Position numbers and translations under genes: made by a program. The notes under the pieces were generated by a model. That model did not search any database and was not told the DNA's origin. It worked only from the letters and a program-made list of their open reading frames with translations. Of a stretch of DNA of 46,641 bases, positions 18,057 through 25,800 are shown in pieces. Origin of the DNA: Pelagimonas varians (GTDB lineage: Bacteria; Pseudomonadota; Alphaproteobacteria; Rhodobacterales; Rhodobacteraceae); contig NZ_QKMF01000025.1 in NCBI RefSeq assembly GCF_003208435.1, positions 1-46,641 on the forward strand, given 5' to 3'. Every line of letters starts with the position of its first letter. Positions within the stretch are counted from its first letter, which is position 1.

Positions 18057-18632
18057 GTGACTCATCCCATCGAACTGAACACAGCGCGGACCGTACAGGA
18101 CATGCGGCTAGACAATGATCCAAAACACACAAATTCCGAGGTCACGTTGGCCTCTGGCGTTTATTTCAGCTGGGATGCGGACGGCGGCGATGTCACTCTG
18201 GATCTGTTGCCCAAGCAAGATGTTCTGTTCGCAGCAAAAGTCACCGTGCAGCGAAAGCCCGGCTGGCTGTCGTTTAACCTGTCATTGCGCGAAGGCAGCC
18301 TTGAGGCTGGCGATATATTGGGCCTGGTGCTGGATTTCGAAGGCTGCGCCGGGGAAACCCTACCTTTGTTCATCCGTAGCGCCCGAAGCAGCGGAATGAA
18401 TGACACCTACCTGCAAGAGCCGCTTCAAGGGCAAAGCAGCCGGGCTGTGCAAACGCTGTTGCACACCGTCCACGGCGATTCCGCGCTATGTGGCCCGTCG
18501 GGGTTCCATACTTTGGTCTTCAACCTGCCCATGCGCGATTTCGACTTTGTCCTACACGATTTGCGGTTATTTGTGCTCCCCGCGGCGCGATGCTTGGATC
18601 TTGGCCCGCCACGTTTGGGCAAGCCCGTATAG
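18057..18632 (+). CDS. Unknown 191-aa beta-rich protein
   Basis: The start is uncertain: GTG at 18057 has AGGA 11 bases upstream; TTG at 18048 and ATG at 18102 are alternatives. The protein is beta-rich with alternating hydrophobic strands (GDVTLDLLP, GWLSFNLSL, HTLVFNLP, FVLHDLRLFVLP). It has no signal peptide, membrane segment or catalytic motif I can name. A carbohydrate-binding beta-sandwich is one possibility. It is divergent from the 219-aa gene across 163 bases and runs convergently into the 338-aa gene, with only four bases between the stops, so no terminator can lie between them. Confidence 0.6.
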   Translation: MTHPIELNTARTVQDMRLDNDPKHTNSEVTLASGVYFSWDADGGDVTLDLLPKQDVLFAAKVTVQRKPGWLSFNLSLREGSLEAGDILGLVLDFEGCAGETLPLFIRSARSSGMNDTYLQEPLQGQSSRAVQTLLHTVHGDSALCGPSGFHTLVFNLPMRDFDFVLHDLRLFVLPAARCLDLGPPRLGKPV

Positions 18633-18636
18633 CCGG

Positions 18637-19653
18637 TTAGGTCTTATCAATGCGGCGACGTGTGGCACGCATAGGCCCGGTGACTTTCCAAGAGCGTGAC
18701 GCATACACCGAGGCTAGCTCTTCAGACTGCCTGTCGCGTTCAGCGCGCAGGCTTCCTGCGGCATCTTCGGCTGCGTTCATACGGTCAAGTAAAACGGCCC
18801 CCAACACAGATTCCCGATAGTTTTGCTGTTCACGATGCAGTTCCGCATCTTGCTGCAATCCCTTTCGTGAGACCGTCAACATCTGCTTTTCCTGGCTCAC
18901 AGTTTCCAACTGATCGAAAAGATCTCGGAGCACGCCGCGCAAAGAATTTCTCTCGGCTTGCACAGCCTGATGTGCACGCTGCGCCTGATCCGACATCTTG
19001 ATTTTATCGCGCAGTTCGTCAATTTCGGTCTGCTGCCGGCCAATTGTTGCCTGATCTGTATTATGCCCTTCAATCGCTTGCTCAATTGCAGACAGCGAGA
19101 AGCGGCGAATTTTTTGGGAGGCCGGCAACATCGTTTCCAGTTCATCCACAAGATCAGCGGCCCCAGCTTCCACCAGCGCCGAAGCGAGAATGCGCCAATG
19201 TGCCGAGGGAGCTGTCCAGGTCAATGACGCTGCTTCCGGTGACTTTATCTTCTGATTTAGACCCAGCCGCTCTGTCAGGAAATTCAAAGCCTCCTGCGGT
19301 GCAGCAACAACCGCTCCAAAGTCCAAAACAGCAATGCGCCGCCGGTCCTTACGAAAGACCTTCAAAATGTCTTCGGCATGGCTGCGCCATTCGTTTAAAG
19401 CAATATCCGGGGCTTGGCCTGCCGCCAGTTTAACTGCCAAACAATCAATTGGCGCGAACATTAGGGCAATGACTGTTGTCGCCGGCTCAACTTTGGCCGC
19501 CAGCAGAAAATCATCGTGGCGTGTCATTTTGCAGTCTGGCAACGCCTCTTCAAGGAATTGGAAAATGTCCCTAGAGGTATTTTCGCCTTCAGGAAGCACA
19601 ACCAAAAGCTGTTGCGCCTCTTGTAAACTACCCATCATGTTTGATTTTTCCAT
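18637..19653 (-). CDS. Unknown 338-aa coiled-coil protein, long paralogue of 17234-17893
   Basis: The blocks AVKLAAGQAPDIALNEW (73-89), FSLSAIEQA (185-193) and RESVLGAVLLDRM (280-292) match the 219-aa paralogue. Between the last two is a helical, Gln/Glu/Arg-rich stretch (about 195-280) that should form a coiled coil, and the C-terminus ends SRSWKVTGPMRATRRR, a tail often found after coiled coils in polysaccharide glycosyltransferases. The start may be ATG 19653 or, with the better ribosome binding site GGAAAA, ATG 19638. The function is not known. Confidence 0.75.
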   Translation of the reverse strand: MEKSNMMGSLQEAQQLLVVLPEGENTSRDIFQFLEEALPDCKMTRHDDFLLAAKVEPATTVIALMFAPIDCLAVKLAAGQAPDIALNEWRSHAEDILKVFRKDRRRIAVLDFGAVVAAPQEALNFLTERLGLNQKIKSPEAASLTWTAPSAHWRILASALVEAGAADLVDELETMLPASQKIRRFSLSAIEQAIEGHNTDQATIGRQQTEIDELRDKIKMSDQAQRAHQAVQAERNSLRGVLRDLFDQLETVSQEKQMLTVSRKGLQQDAELHREQQNYRESVLGAVLLDRMNAAEDAAGSLRAERDRQSEELASVYASRSWKVTGPMRATRRRIDKT

Positions 19654-19949
19654 TGCCCAGTCGATCCATTACTACAAGCCGGCGCGCCTAGCATACCGAA
19701 CAGTTGCGTACTGAAACCATAAACCTCCAAGGGCGTCCAGCACCCAGTGCGAATTTTACCGCGGAACGACAACGCCCAAGAAACATGACGGCCAGCGGCG
19801 CTGGCCATGCATGTCATCCGTGTTGGAAAAAGCACTGTTTCCGGGATAACCTGAGGCACTGCGCGCGCGACCTTTGGCAAAAGTTGCCCGCCCAAAAGGC
19901 CGACAGGCCCCGGCGATCCAGAACCAAATGGACGGCAGTTTGGCCTTGG

Positions 19950-22124
19950 TCAGATGATGTCAACAATGGCACCCAAGCCATCCGTCGTCGTCACGCCAAG
20001 CAAGGTCAGGCTATCGCCGGTGTCAAAGCTGAGAACAACATTTCCATTGCCATCAATCGATGCATAGCGGTCCAACATCTGCGCTTCGGTCAAAGTGAGC
20101 CCGTCGAGTGTCCATATGCGGCTGTGAACCCGCACCAGATCGCCCTCTGCCGCATTGAAGTCGGTAATCGTGTCGTTTTCGGAGAAGCGGAAGAAGCTAA
20201 AGGTATCCGCCCCCTCGCCGCCCGTGGCGGTGTCATTGCCGATGCCAAACCAGATTTTGTCATCGCCGCCTTCGCCGTTCATGATATCATGGCCATGGTT
20301 ACCCAGCAGCCCGTCATTGCCTTCGCCGCCATACAGCGTGTCAGACCAACGGCCGCCATCAAGCCAGTCATTGTGGTCACCGCCATAGATTGTGTCGAAG
20401 CCCGCGTCCCCCAACAAACCGTCACTGCCGGCATCGCCATAAATCAGGTCATTGCCCTGTCCGGCCTCAAGCCGGTCATTGTGTGATCCGCCGTGCAGGG
20501 TATCTTCGCCGTCACCGCCATAAATCGTGTCATTATGGGCATCACCCAAAAGCAGGTCGTTTTCTGTACCACCATAGATTTCATCGCGGTCCTCGCCGCC
20601 CCAAATCGTATCATTGCCGGCATCGCCCATCAAAAGGTCGGCACCGTTCATGCCGCCAATCTTGTCATCGCCATTGCCGCCACGACCGGTATCAGCCCCA
20701 TCACCCAGCCAAATCCGGTCCCAACCGTTTTCGCCCAGAACACTATCATCACCACCTTGGGTCGTGATTGTATTCGCAGCCCAGTTGCCGGTCACAGTGT
20801 CATCACCGCTGCCGGTTATCAGATCCTCGATCGTGGTGTTGCGGGCGATACCGATATTACCAACCAGCCCACCTACGTCAGAAAAACTTTCGGCATTGAG
20901 GTTGAAGTTGATGGCATCGGCTTGCGACCGGAAGTCAATTCTGTCGGTGCCGCTGACATCATAAATCGTAATGGTGATGGGGTCCGAAGGCAAAGCCCCA
21001 TCTGCCAGATACCGGTCCATATAGGTGCCAAGAGTTCCATTTTCGCCCCATGTGGTGTCCCCTGCCGTGGGGCTGGAACTGTCATCGGGCGCGCCGTAAT
21101 GCTCTTGAATGGCAACGACATCGACCATCATCGCGCTCATGGGTTCGGCATAACTGGCGTCGACAGTTGTGTTGTCGTCTTGTTGAAAATAGGACATCAC
21201 CGACAGCTGGTAGCTGTCATTGCTAAAGGTAGCGTCATATGGGTAGCTGGCTTCACCGTCATAGCTGCCTTGATGGCCCAGACCCAGCGCGTGGCCGATT
21301 TCATGGATATAAGTCGACATCGTGTAAGAGGTCACGCCGGACCCATAACGCCCAATCCAGGAGCTCGAGATGTTTACCGTCGAGCTCAGGATGGTCCCGT
21401 CAAGAGTATAGGTCGATCCGGCAAAAGCCCCGCTTTTGTTGTCATCAAACGTGATATCCGCCCCGCCCGAAGACGTTTCCACAAACTCAAGATCGGCCAC
21501 GGTTTCCCAAGCCTCAAGCGCCCAGCGGGCCAATTTCTTGCCCTCAGAGGTCAACCCATTGAGGTTCACTGTCAGCTCATTGCTTCGCGATGTGTCAAAA
21601 CTGCGCTCCGAGCCCCAATAGCCTGACAGCAAATAGGTGGCCATTTCATCAATCGTACCCGCGCCATCGGCGCTGGAGGCCTGGGCGTGGGCCTCGCTGG
21701 TCAACCGGTAGCTGCCCTGATCGTCTTCACCATAGCCGCGCACATACAAATAGTGAGTGCCGCTGGTCTCAGCCGTAAAGGTCAAGGAAGGTTCTTTGGC
21801 AACCGGGCTGACATCGTCACTATAATCCAGATAGCCACCGTTTGCGTCTTGTATCTGAAGGTAAGGGTCCTCCAGCGCATATCCGCTTTGGCTGCCCTCT
21901 ACCGTAAAGATATAGCTTTGACCTGCGGTCAGGCTGATCTCGATCCAGTCAGTGTCGGAGTCAGAGTTGATCGTCCCGGTAAAACTGTCCCCGACAGACA
22001 TCTCGTACCGGGTATTGACGCCCCCTGCTGCATCATTGCCCTCTCTGAGTGCCGCAAAAACCGGTTCTGAGTCCAAATGACGATTGGGATCAAAGTTCTG
22101 ACTGGCGCTACAAAGCGTGCACAT
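19950..22124 (-). CDS. Serralysin-type (M10) RTX metalloprotease with N-terminal PPC-like domain
   Basis: This 724-aa secreted zinc protease has the catalytic motif HEIGHALGLGH at residues 274-284 and the Met-turn SVMSYF at 308-313. Before it, residues 35-145 resemble a bacterial pre-peptidase C-terminal (PPC) beta-sandwich (DSFTGTINSDSDTDWIEI). After the catalytic domain, RTX repeats run from about 460 to 650 and end in the serralysin C-terminal secretion region. The N-terminus begins MCTLCSASQNF, a common non-signal start for roseobacter members. Export is expected to use a type I system located elsewhere. It neighbours the replication block and may turn over matrix proteins, but its substrate is unknown. 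Confidence 0.92.
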   Translation of the reverse strand: MCTLCSASQNFDPNRHLDSEPVFAALREGNDAAGGVNTRYEMSVGDSFTGTINSDSDTDWIEISLTAGQSYIFTVEGSQSGYALEDPYLQIQDANGGYLDYSDDVSPVAKEPSLTFTAETSGTHYLYVRGYGEDDQGSYRLTSEAHAQASSADGAGTIDEMATYLLSGYWGSERSFDTSRSNELTVNLNGLTSEGKKLARWALEAWETVADLEFVETSSGGADITFDDNKSGAFAGSTYTLDGTILSSTVNISSSWIGRYGSGVTSYTMSTYIHEIGHALGLGHQGSYDGEASYPYDATFSNDSYQLSVMSYFQQDDNTTVDASYAEPMSAMMVDVVAIQEHYGAPDDSSSPTAGDTTWGENGTLGTYMDRYLADGALPSDPITITIYDVSGTDRIDFRSQADAINFNLNAESFSDVGGLVGNIGIARNTTIEDLITGSGDDTVTGNWAANTITTQGGDDSVLGENGWDRIWLGDGADTGRGGNGDDKIGGMNGADLLMGDAGNDTIWGGEDRDEIYGGTENDLLLGDAHNDTIYGGDGEDTLHGGSHNDRLEAGQGNDLIYGDAGSDGLLGDAGFDTIYGGDHNDWLDGGRWSDTLYGGEGNDGLLGNHGHDIMNGEGGDDKIWFGIGNDTATGGEGADTFSFFRFSENDTITDFNAAEGDLVRVHSRIWTLDGLTLTEAQMLDRYASIDGNGNVVLSFDTGDSLTLLGVTTTDGLGAIVDII

Positions 22125-22640
22125 ACATGAAAACCTTTTTTATTTCGACGTTACTCTAGGTTCAAAGTTGTCTGCCATCCAGTGCCCAAGAACACCGGTT
22201 TTGAGGGATTCCGGTTTTTATAGCGGGCGAAAACGGCGATTTCGTGACTAGATGACCCGATCCAGCGCCCGATTTTCAACACCCACGGCCACAATAGCCC
22301 CCTTTAACGGACACAAGACCCTATCTCCAAGGACCTTAAGAACTGGTTCAAATCCGGTGGATTTGGCGGAATTGCGCAAAGCAGCTTTTGACCGAGGTGA
22401 GGCCCCAATGGCTTGATCATCCAAATAAGGGGATATGTGGTTTCTATCTTTTACGCTTGAGGTGTTTGGGCTCGGGTATGGCTGCGCCCTCTTGCTGAAA
22501 ATTCCACAATTAAAGTCAAAAATAAGAAATCAACACCCGACATCAGGGGCCGATAGGGTCCCTGTTGTTGTTTAAGTACGTTTAAGAAAACAACGTTTAA
22601 AAGGTTTAGCCGGAGTATTTATGTTTATATTCAATAGGAT
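22125..22640. other. Intergenic region left of the origin
   Basis: No gene is supported here. The part beside 22124 holds the protease promoter, which I cannot place with confidence. From about 22560 the sequence becomes A+T-rich and contains short GTTTAAG/CGTTTAA direct repeats (22570-22605), which could be the duplex-unwinding region of the origin. This assignment is inference from its position just left of the iterons. Confidence 0.45.
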
Positions 22641-22650
22641 AAAGAGGTAA

Positions 22651-22953
22651 AGGTGATAGGATATGGGGCGAAAGGTGATAGGATATGGGGCGATGTCTTT
22701 TTTAAGGTGATAAGACATGGGGCGAAAGGTGATAGAATATGGGGTGAGAGGTGATAAGATGTGGGGCTTTGCGGAGAGGGTAATCAGTGCATTGATAACA
22801 AACAGAAAAATACGCTGAAAACCGGTTTGAGGTGACAAGACATGGGGCGAAAGGTGATAGGATGTGGGGCTGCGCTTTTGATCTTCTGTATTTACAGAGC
22901 AAACCTTGCAAGACGGAGCCTGTCAGCTTTCTAAAGGTGATAAGATATGGGGC
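22651..22953 (+). repeat. Eight iterons, plasmid replication origin
   Basis: A 19-base unit, AGGTGATARGATATGGGGC with one or two changes, occurs eight times in the same orientation, starting at 22651, 22673, 22705, 22727, 22749, 22830, 22852 and 22935. Many copies lie 22 bases apart, about two helical turns, so bound initiators would stack on one face. Such an array directly upstream of a Rep_3 gene is the classic origin and copy-control element of iteron plasmids. A degenerate ninth copy lies around 23003. Confidence 0.88.
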
Positions 22954-23028
22954 GGGGAAAATGGAACCGAACCGGTTGTGGGCGAAAAAACTTGCATTCT
23001 TGAGGTGATGAGTACAATGGTGACAAAA

Positions 23029-23051
23029 TATCACCTTAGCGAAATCACCTT
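23029..23051 (-). promoter_or_regulatory. Inverted half-iterons overlapping the rep start
   Basis: Two reverse-oriented iteron halves, TATCACCTT (23029-23037) and a second TCACCTT ending at 23051, sit immediately before the rep ATG. In iteron plasmids such opposed half-sites are commonly the operator where Rep dimers repress their own gene. This role is inferred from arrangement. Confidence 0.55.
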
Positions 23052-24389
23052 ATGGTCCGTGAGATAAAAGAATACAACAATGACAAGCAGATACTGAAGA
23101 AGCATGTATCTGCCATTCACTCGGTTGCGGATCTGACGGCTCTGCAGCGGAAGCTTGTTAATGCGTTGCTGTACAATGCGTATGACACTCTGGTCACTGA
23201 ACGCGATCACCATATCAACACTCGTATTTTGTGTGACATGATCGGGTTCGACAGCAAAAACACAGCCTACCTGAAAGAAGCGCTGGTTGGCATCGTTGAA
23301 ACGGTGATGCAATTCGACATCATGGAGGATGACGGGGAACGGTCTTGGGAAGCCATGTCACTTTTGACCTATGTGAAGGTGAAGGGGGGGATGTGTACCT
23401 ATCGATATGAGCAATCTCTTGCGGAAAAGCTCTTTCATCCCGACATCTACTCGAAAATCAACTTGAGCGTCTTGCGCAGTTTGCGCAGCTCCCATGCACT
23501 GGTGCTGTATGAGAACTGCAATCGGTATGTTGGCATTGGACAAACACCGGTGTGGGATCTGGGCCTGTTCAGAAAGCTTATGTCCGTCGAGGGGCGCTAC
23601 AAGGAGTTCAAGTTCCTCAAGCGGGATGTGATCATGCCCGCGATGAAAGAAGTGAACGAGCATTCAAATATTCAGGTCGAGGTGCTGACGGTCCGCAAAG
23701 GGCGGTCGGTTGCCGCCTTGCAGTTTACCGTAAAACCCAACCCTCAGATGGCGCTAATAGGGATGGATGATGAGGACGAGATCTCTTCGACGGCGGCCTA
23801 TCAGGCCTTGTTGAAAAAAGGTGTGTCTAAAACTCTGGCGCGGTCTTGGGTGATTGACTACGGCGAGGCCTACGTTCTGGACAAGGTTGATCTAACCACG
23901 TCGCAGGTCGCGAATGGAAAAATCAAATCATCGACAGCGGGATTTTTGAAGGCAGCGATCGAAGAAGACTTTCACAATGAAAATGCCGAAAAGCAAAAGC
24001 GCCTCGATGAGGTTCAAACCGCCAAGATCGAACTGAAAAGCCTTGAGCGCCAGAGGGAGGTTTTGAAAGCCTCCCAAAAGGCGCAAGAGGTTTCATACCG
24101 GATGCACTGCGGCGATCTGATTAAAACGGTATGGACCCCCCTGCCCCAGACGCAGCAAGATGAAATTCGCACCGAATTCAAGCGCGGCCTCGGGGGGCGT
24201 ATCTATGTTGATGCCTTTAACAAGCATGGCTGGACAGATATTCTTTGCGCATCAGACATTCGCAGTTTTTGGGAAAGTCGCGGCATCACATTCCCCTCGC
24301 CTGCCGAGTGGGCAAACGAAAACGGCGCGCAAGACCCGCAGGCATTGAAAGCGCAGATTGATGCGCTGGATGCCCAACTTAAAAAGTAG
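23052..24389 (+). CDS. Plasmid replication initiator, Rep_3 superfamily
   Basis: The protein has 445 aa. The first 220 residues match the double winged-helix layout of Rep_3 initiators: LTALQRKLVNALLYNAYD near residue 28, a second domain containing LVLYENCNRYVGIGQTP and then YKEFKFLKRDVIMPAMKEVNEHS, the usual final recognition-helix region. The C-terminal 200 residues contain a coiled-coil segment (about 310-345) and a helical tail not shared with short Rep_3 proteins. It binds the eight iterons just upstream to start replication. The ATG at 23052 follows the operator half-sites directly and has no good ribosome binding site, which suits low expression. No dnaA-like or repABC genes occur. Confidence 0.85.
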   Translation: MVREIKEYNNDKQILKKHVSAIHSVADLTALQRKLVNALLYNAYDTLVTERDHHINTRILCDMIGFDSKNTAYLKEALVGIVETVMQFDIMEDDGERSWEAMSLLTYVKVKGGMCTYRYEQSLAEKLFHPDIYSKINLSVLRSLRSSHALVLYENCNRYVGIGQTPVWDLGLFRKLMSVEGRYKEFKFLKRDVIMPAMKEVNEHSNIQVEVLTVRKGRSVAALQFTVKPNPQMALIGMDDEDEISSTAAYQALLKKGVSKTLARSWVIDYGEAYVLDKVDLTTSQVANGKIKSSTAGFLKAAIEEDFHNENAEKQKRLDEVQTAKIELKSLERQREVLKASQKAQEVSYRMHCGDLIKTVWTPLPQTQQDEIRTEFKRGLGGRIYVDAFNKHGWTDILCASDIRSFWESRGITFPSPAEWANENGAQDPQALKAQIDALDAQLKK

Positions 24390-24424
24390 CCATGTGCCTG
24401 CATGTGAATGTGCCTGACGGACAA

Positions 24425-24438
24425 TTGTCCGCGGACAA
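24425..24438. promoter_or_regulatory. Palindrome TTGTCCGCGGACAA, candidate partition site (copy 1)
   Basis: This 14-base sequence is a perfect palindrome and is identical to the copy at 24617-24630. It is followed by AA in both cases. Its position downstream of parB suggests a ParB-binding centromere (parS). This is inference; no binding data can be read from the sequence. Confidence 0.55.
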
Positions 24439-24616
24439 AAGATGGCTTCAGGCCGCAACAAACTCAAAAGGCTTTGTCTTCTGCGCCCATGGATTTGGTC
24501 AGGCTTTTGTGATTGAGACCGCCCTCTCGGATCAATGAACCACCCTCTTGAAAAGATGCTGCGCGCTGCTTGATGGTCGCACACCAGTTGCGGCGGTGGG
24601 AGCTTTCGGAAGGCGA

Positions 24617-24630
24617 TTGTCCGCGGACAA
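24617..24630. promoter_or_regulatory. Palindrome TTGTCCGCGGACAA, candidate partition site (copy 2)
   Basis: Second copy of the perfect palindrome, 192 bases right of the first and 193 bases from the parB stop. Two exact 14-base palindromes in a 433-base non-coding gap are not expected by chance. A related but imperfect copy (TTTGTCCGCGATCTTGGACAAA) lies inside parB at about 25020. Confidence 0.55.
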
Positions 24631-24822
24631 AATCTCAGCGGAGTGCCCTTCGGAAGCAGCAATTTATTGTCAAAGTGCCCGGCTGTGAAAGGCACTGAAT
24701 TTTCAAAGGGCAGAAAACTGCGGCATATTTCCGGCAGCGAAAACCGCTGGTGTTGACCGGCGCAAAATGCAAACGGGGCTTTGGTGGGAATACCCTGTGG
24801 TGCGTTTCTGCCCGATCAAAGA

Positions 24823-25800
24823 TCAGTTGGGCTTTGTATCAGACTGCCATGCCTCATACAGGCGCATGAGCTCCGCTTCGGCGTTCTCACGCATCCACCG
24901 GGCGAACTCAGGGGTCTGCGTTTTTGACAATTTGACGGTCACTGCGCGGGCGGTTTCTTTGACTTCAGCCAGCGCGGTCCCATCGCTTAACGTAATGGAT
25001 ATAGCGGGAAGGGCGGGCGGTTTGTCCGCGATCTTGGACAAAACCGATTTGTTGACTGCGTCACTAATCAACCCAAAACGATCTTCTGAGGTTTGGCTTG
25101 TCCTAAGATTGAGATTGGCTGTGATCTGCTCAATGTCGATGTCTTCTTTGCGCAGCAGGTCGGCAAGCTCTTCCCAGCGTCTTCGCCCGATACCATGGGC
25201 AGACCCAATCTGCTCAATCACGGGTTTTGGAACAGATCGGGCGACCTTGGCCATGCGTGACAGCATCGGCTTGTCCAGCGCCAAGGCGTCCAAAATAACA
25301 GTTTGCGCGTACCCAGAAGAGGCGAGCTCCGCCGCGAAAAGCGCTTTTTCAATGAAACTGGGGTCGAGGCGTTGGGTGTTTTCTTGCCCCTGCGCAAGAA
25401 TGGCCGCCTCGTCTGAAAGGGATCGGACAAGGGCCTTTGCCGTCAGACCCAAAGAACGCAGCGCGCGCAATCTGCGGCGACCGTACACAATCCGGTAGTG
25501 CCCGGGTTTGTCCGCCATGGGGCGCACCATAATCGGCACTTGCTGGCCATGTGCCTTGATGCTTTCAGCCAGATTAAAGACGTCGGCATCCGTGAAGCTG
25601 AGACGGTCCTTGGGACCGGCCTCTTCAATGACATCAACGGAAATCTCTCTGACTGCGTTGCTCGCGACATCTTTTAGGGTGGATTTGACGCCGCTCATTG
25701 CACCGGTATTTGGAAAGCGTGGTTTTTGGTCCGCGCCGGGGGCTGGTGCGGCATCTGCATCTGGTGGGGGCGGGGGGTTGAACAGGTTTCTACGGGCCAT
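24823..25800 (-). CDS. parB: Plasmid partition protein ParB
   Basis: The start is ATG 25800 (MARRNLFNPPPPP), which overlaps the parA stop by one base (TGATG); a longer frame to 25821 is less likely. The protein then has 325 aa. A Pro-rich N-terminus is followed by the ParB/Sulfiredoxin-like nuclease-fold core: LAESIKAHGQQVPIMVRP, HYRIVYGRRRLRALRSLG (the GERR/GRRR box) and AQGQENTQRLDPSFIEKALF, the CTPase motif region. The helix-turn-helix follows (about 155-200). It binds the centromere and acts with ParA to move plasmid copies. Convergent with rep. Confidence 0.92.
   Translation of the reverse strand: MARRNLFNPPPPPDADAAPAPGADQKPRFPNTGAMSGVKSTLKDVASNAVREISVDVIEEAGPKDRLSFTDADVFNLAESIKAHGQQVPIMVRPMADKPGHYRIVYGRRRLRALRSLGLTAKALVRSLSDEAAILAQGQENTQRLDPSFIEKALFAAELASSGYAQTVILDALALDKPMLSRMAKVARSVPKPVIEQIGSAHGIGRRRWEELADLLRKEDIDIEQITANLNLRTSQTSEDRFGLISDAVNKSVLSKIADKPPALPAISITLSDGTALAEVKETARAVTVKLSKTQTPEFARWMRENAEAELMRLYEAWQSDTKPN

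Larger units (their letters stand above)
24390..24822. other. Intergenic region between rep and parB with two palindromes
   Basis: These 433 bases lie between the convergent rep and parB genes. No gene is supported. The region holds two identical 14-base palindromes (separate entries). I see no clear terminator with a T-run for either gene. Confidence 0.5.

Noticed and set aside
17107-18060. 317-aa plus-strand open frame across three minus-strand genes
   Set aside because: It covers the antisense of the fucosyltransferase-like and 219-aa genes and the gap beyond, with no domain, and is low-complexity Arg/Pro-rich.
20493-21626. 377-aa plus-strand open frame opposite the metalloprotease
   Set aside because: It is antisense to the serralysin RTX and catalytic region and shows repetitive Ile/Ala/Val pseudo-repeats that mirror the RTX codons.
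22342-22358. tRNA-like T-arm (ACTGGTTCAAATCCGGT)
   Set aside because: The T-arm pattern is present, but no matching acceptor stem, anticodon arm or D-arm is found upstream, so it is chance or at most a remnant.
22572-22838. Minus-strand open frame rich in ITFRPISYHL repeats
   Set aside because: The repeats are the translated iterons, not a protein. The DNA signal explains the pattern.
22651-22953. Possible CRISPR array
   Set aside because: The repeats are 19 bases with very short or irregular spacers, lie directly before a rep gene and fit iterons. No cas genes are present.
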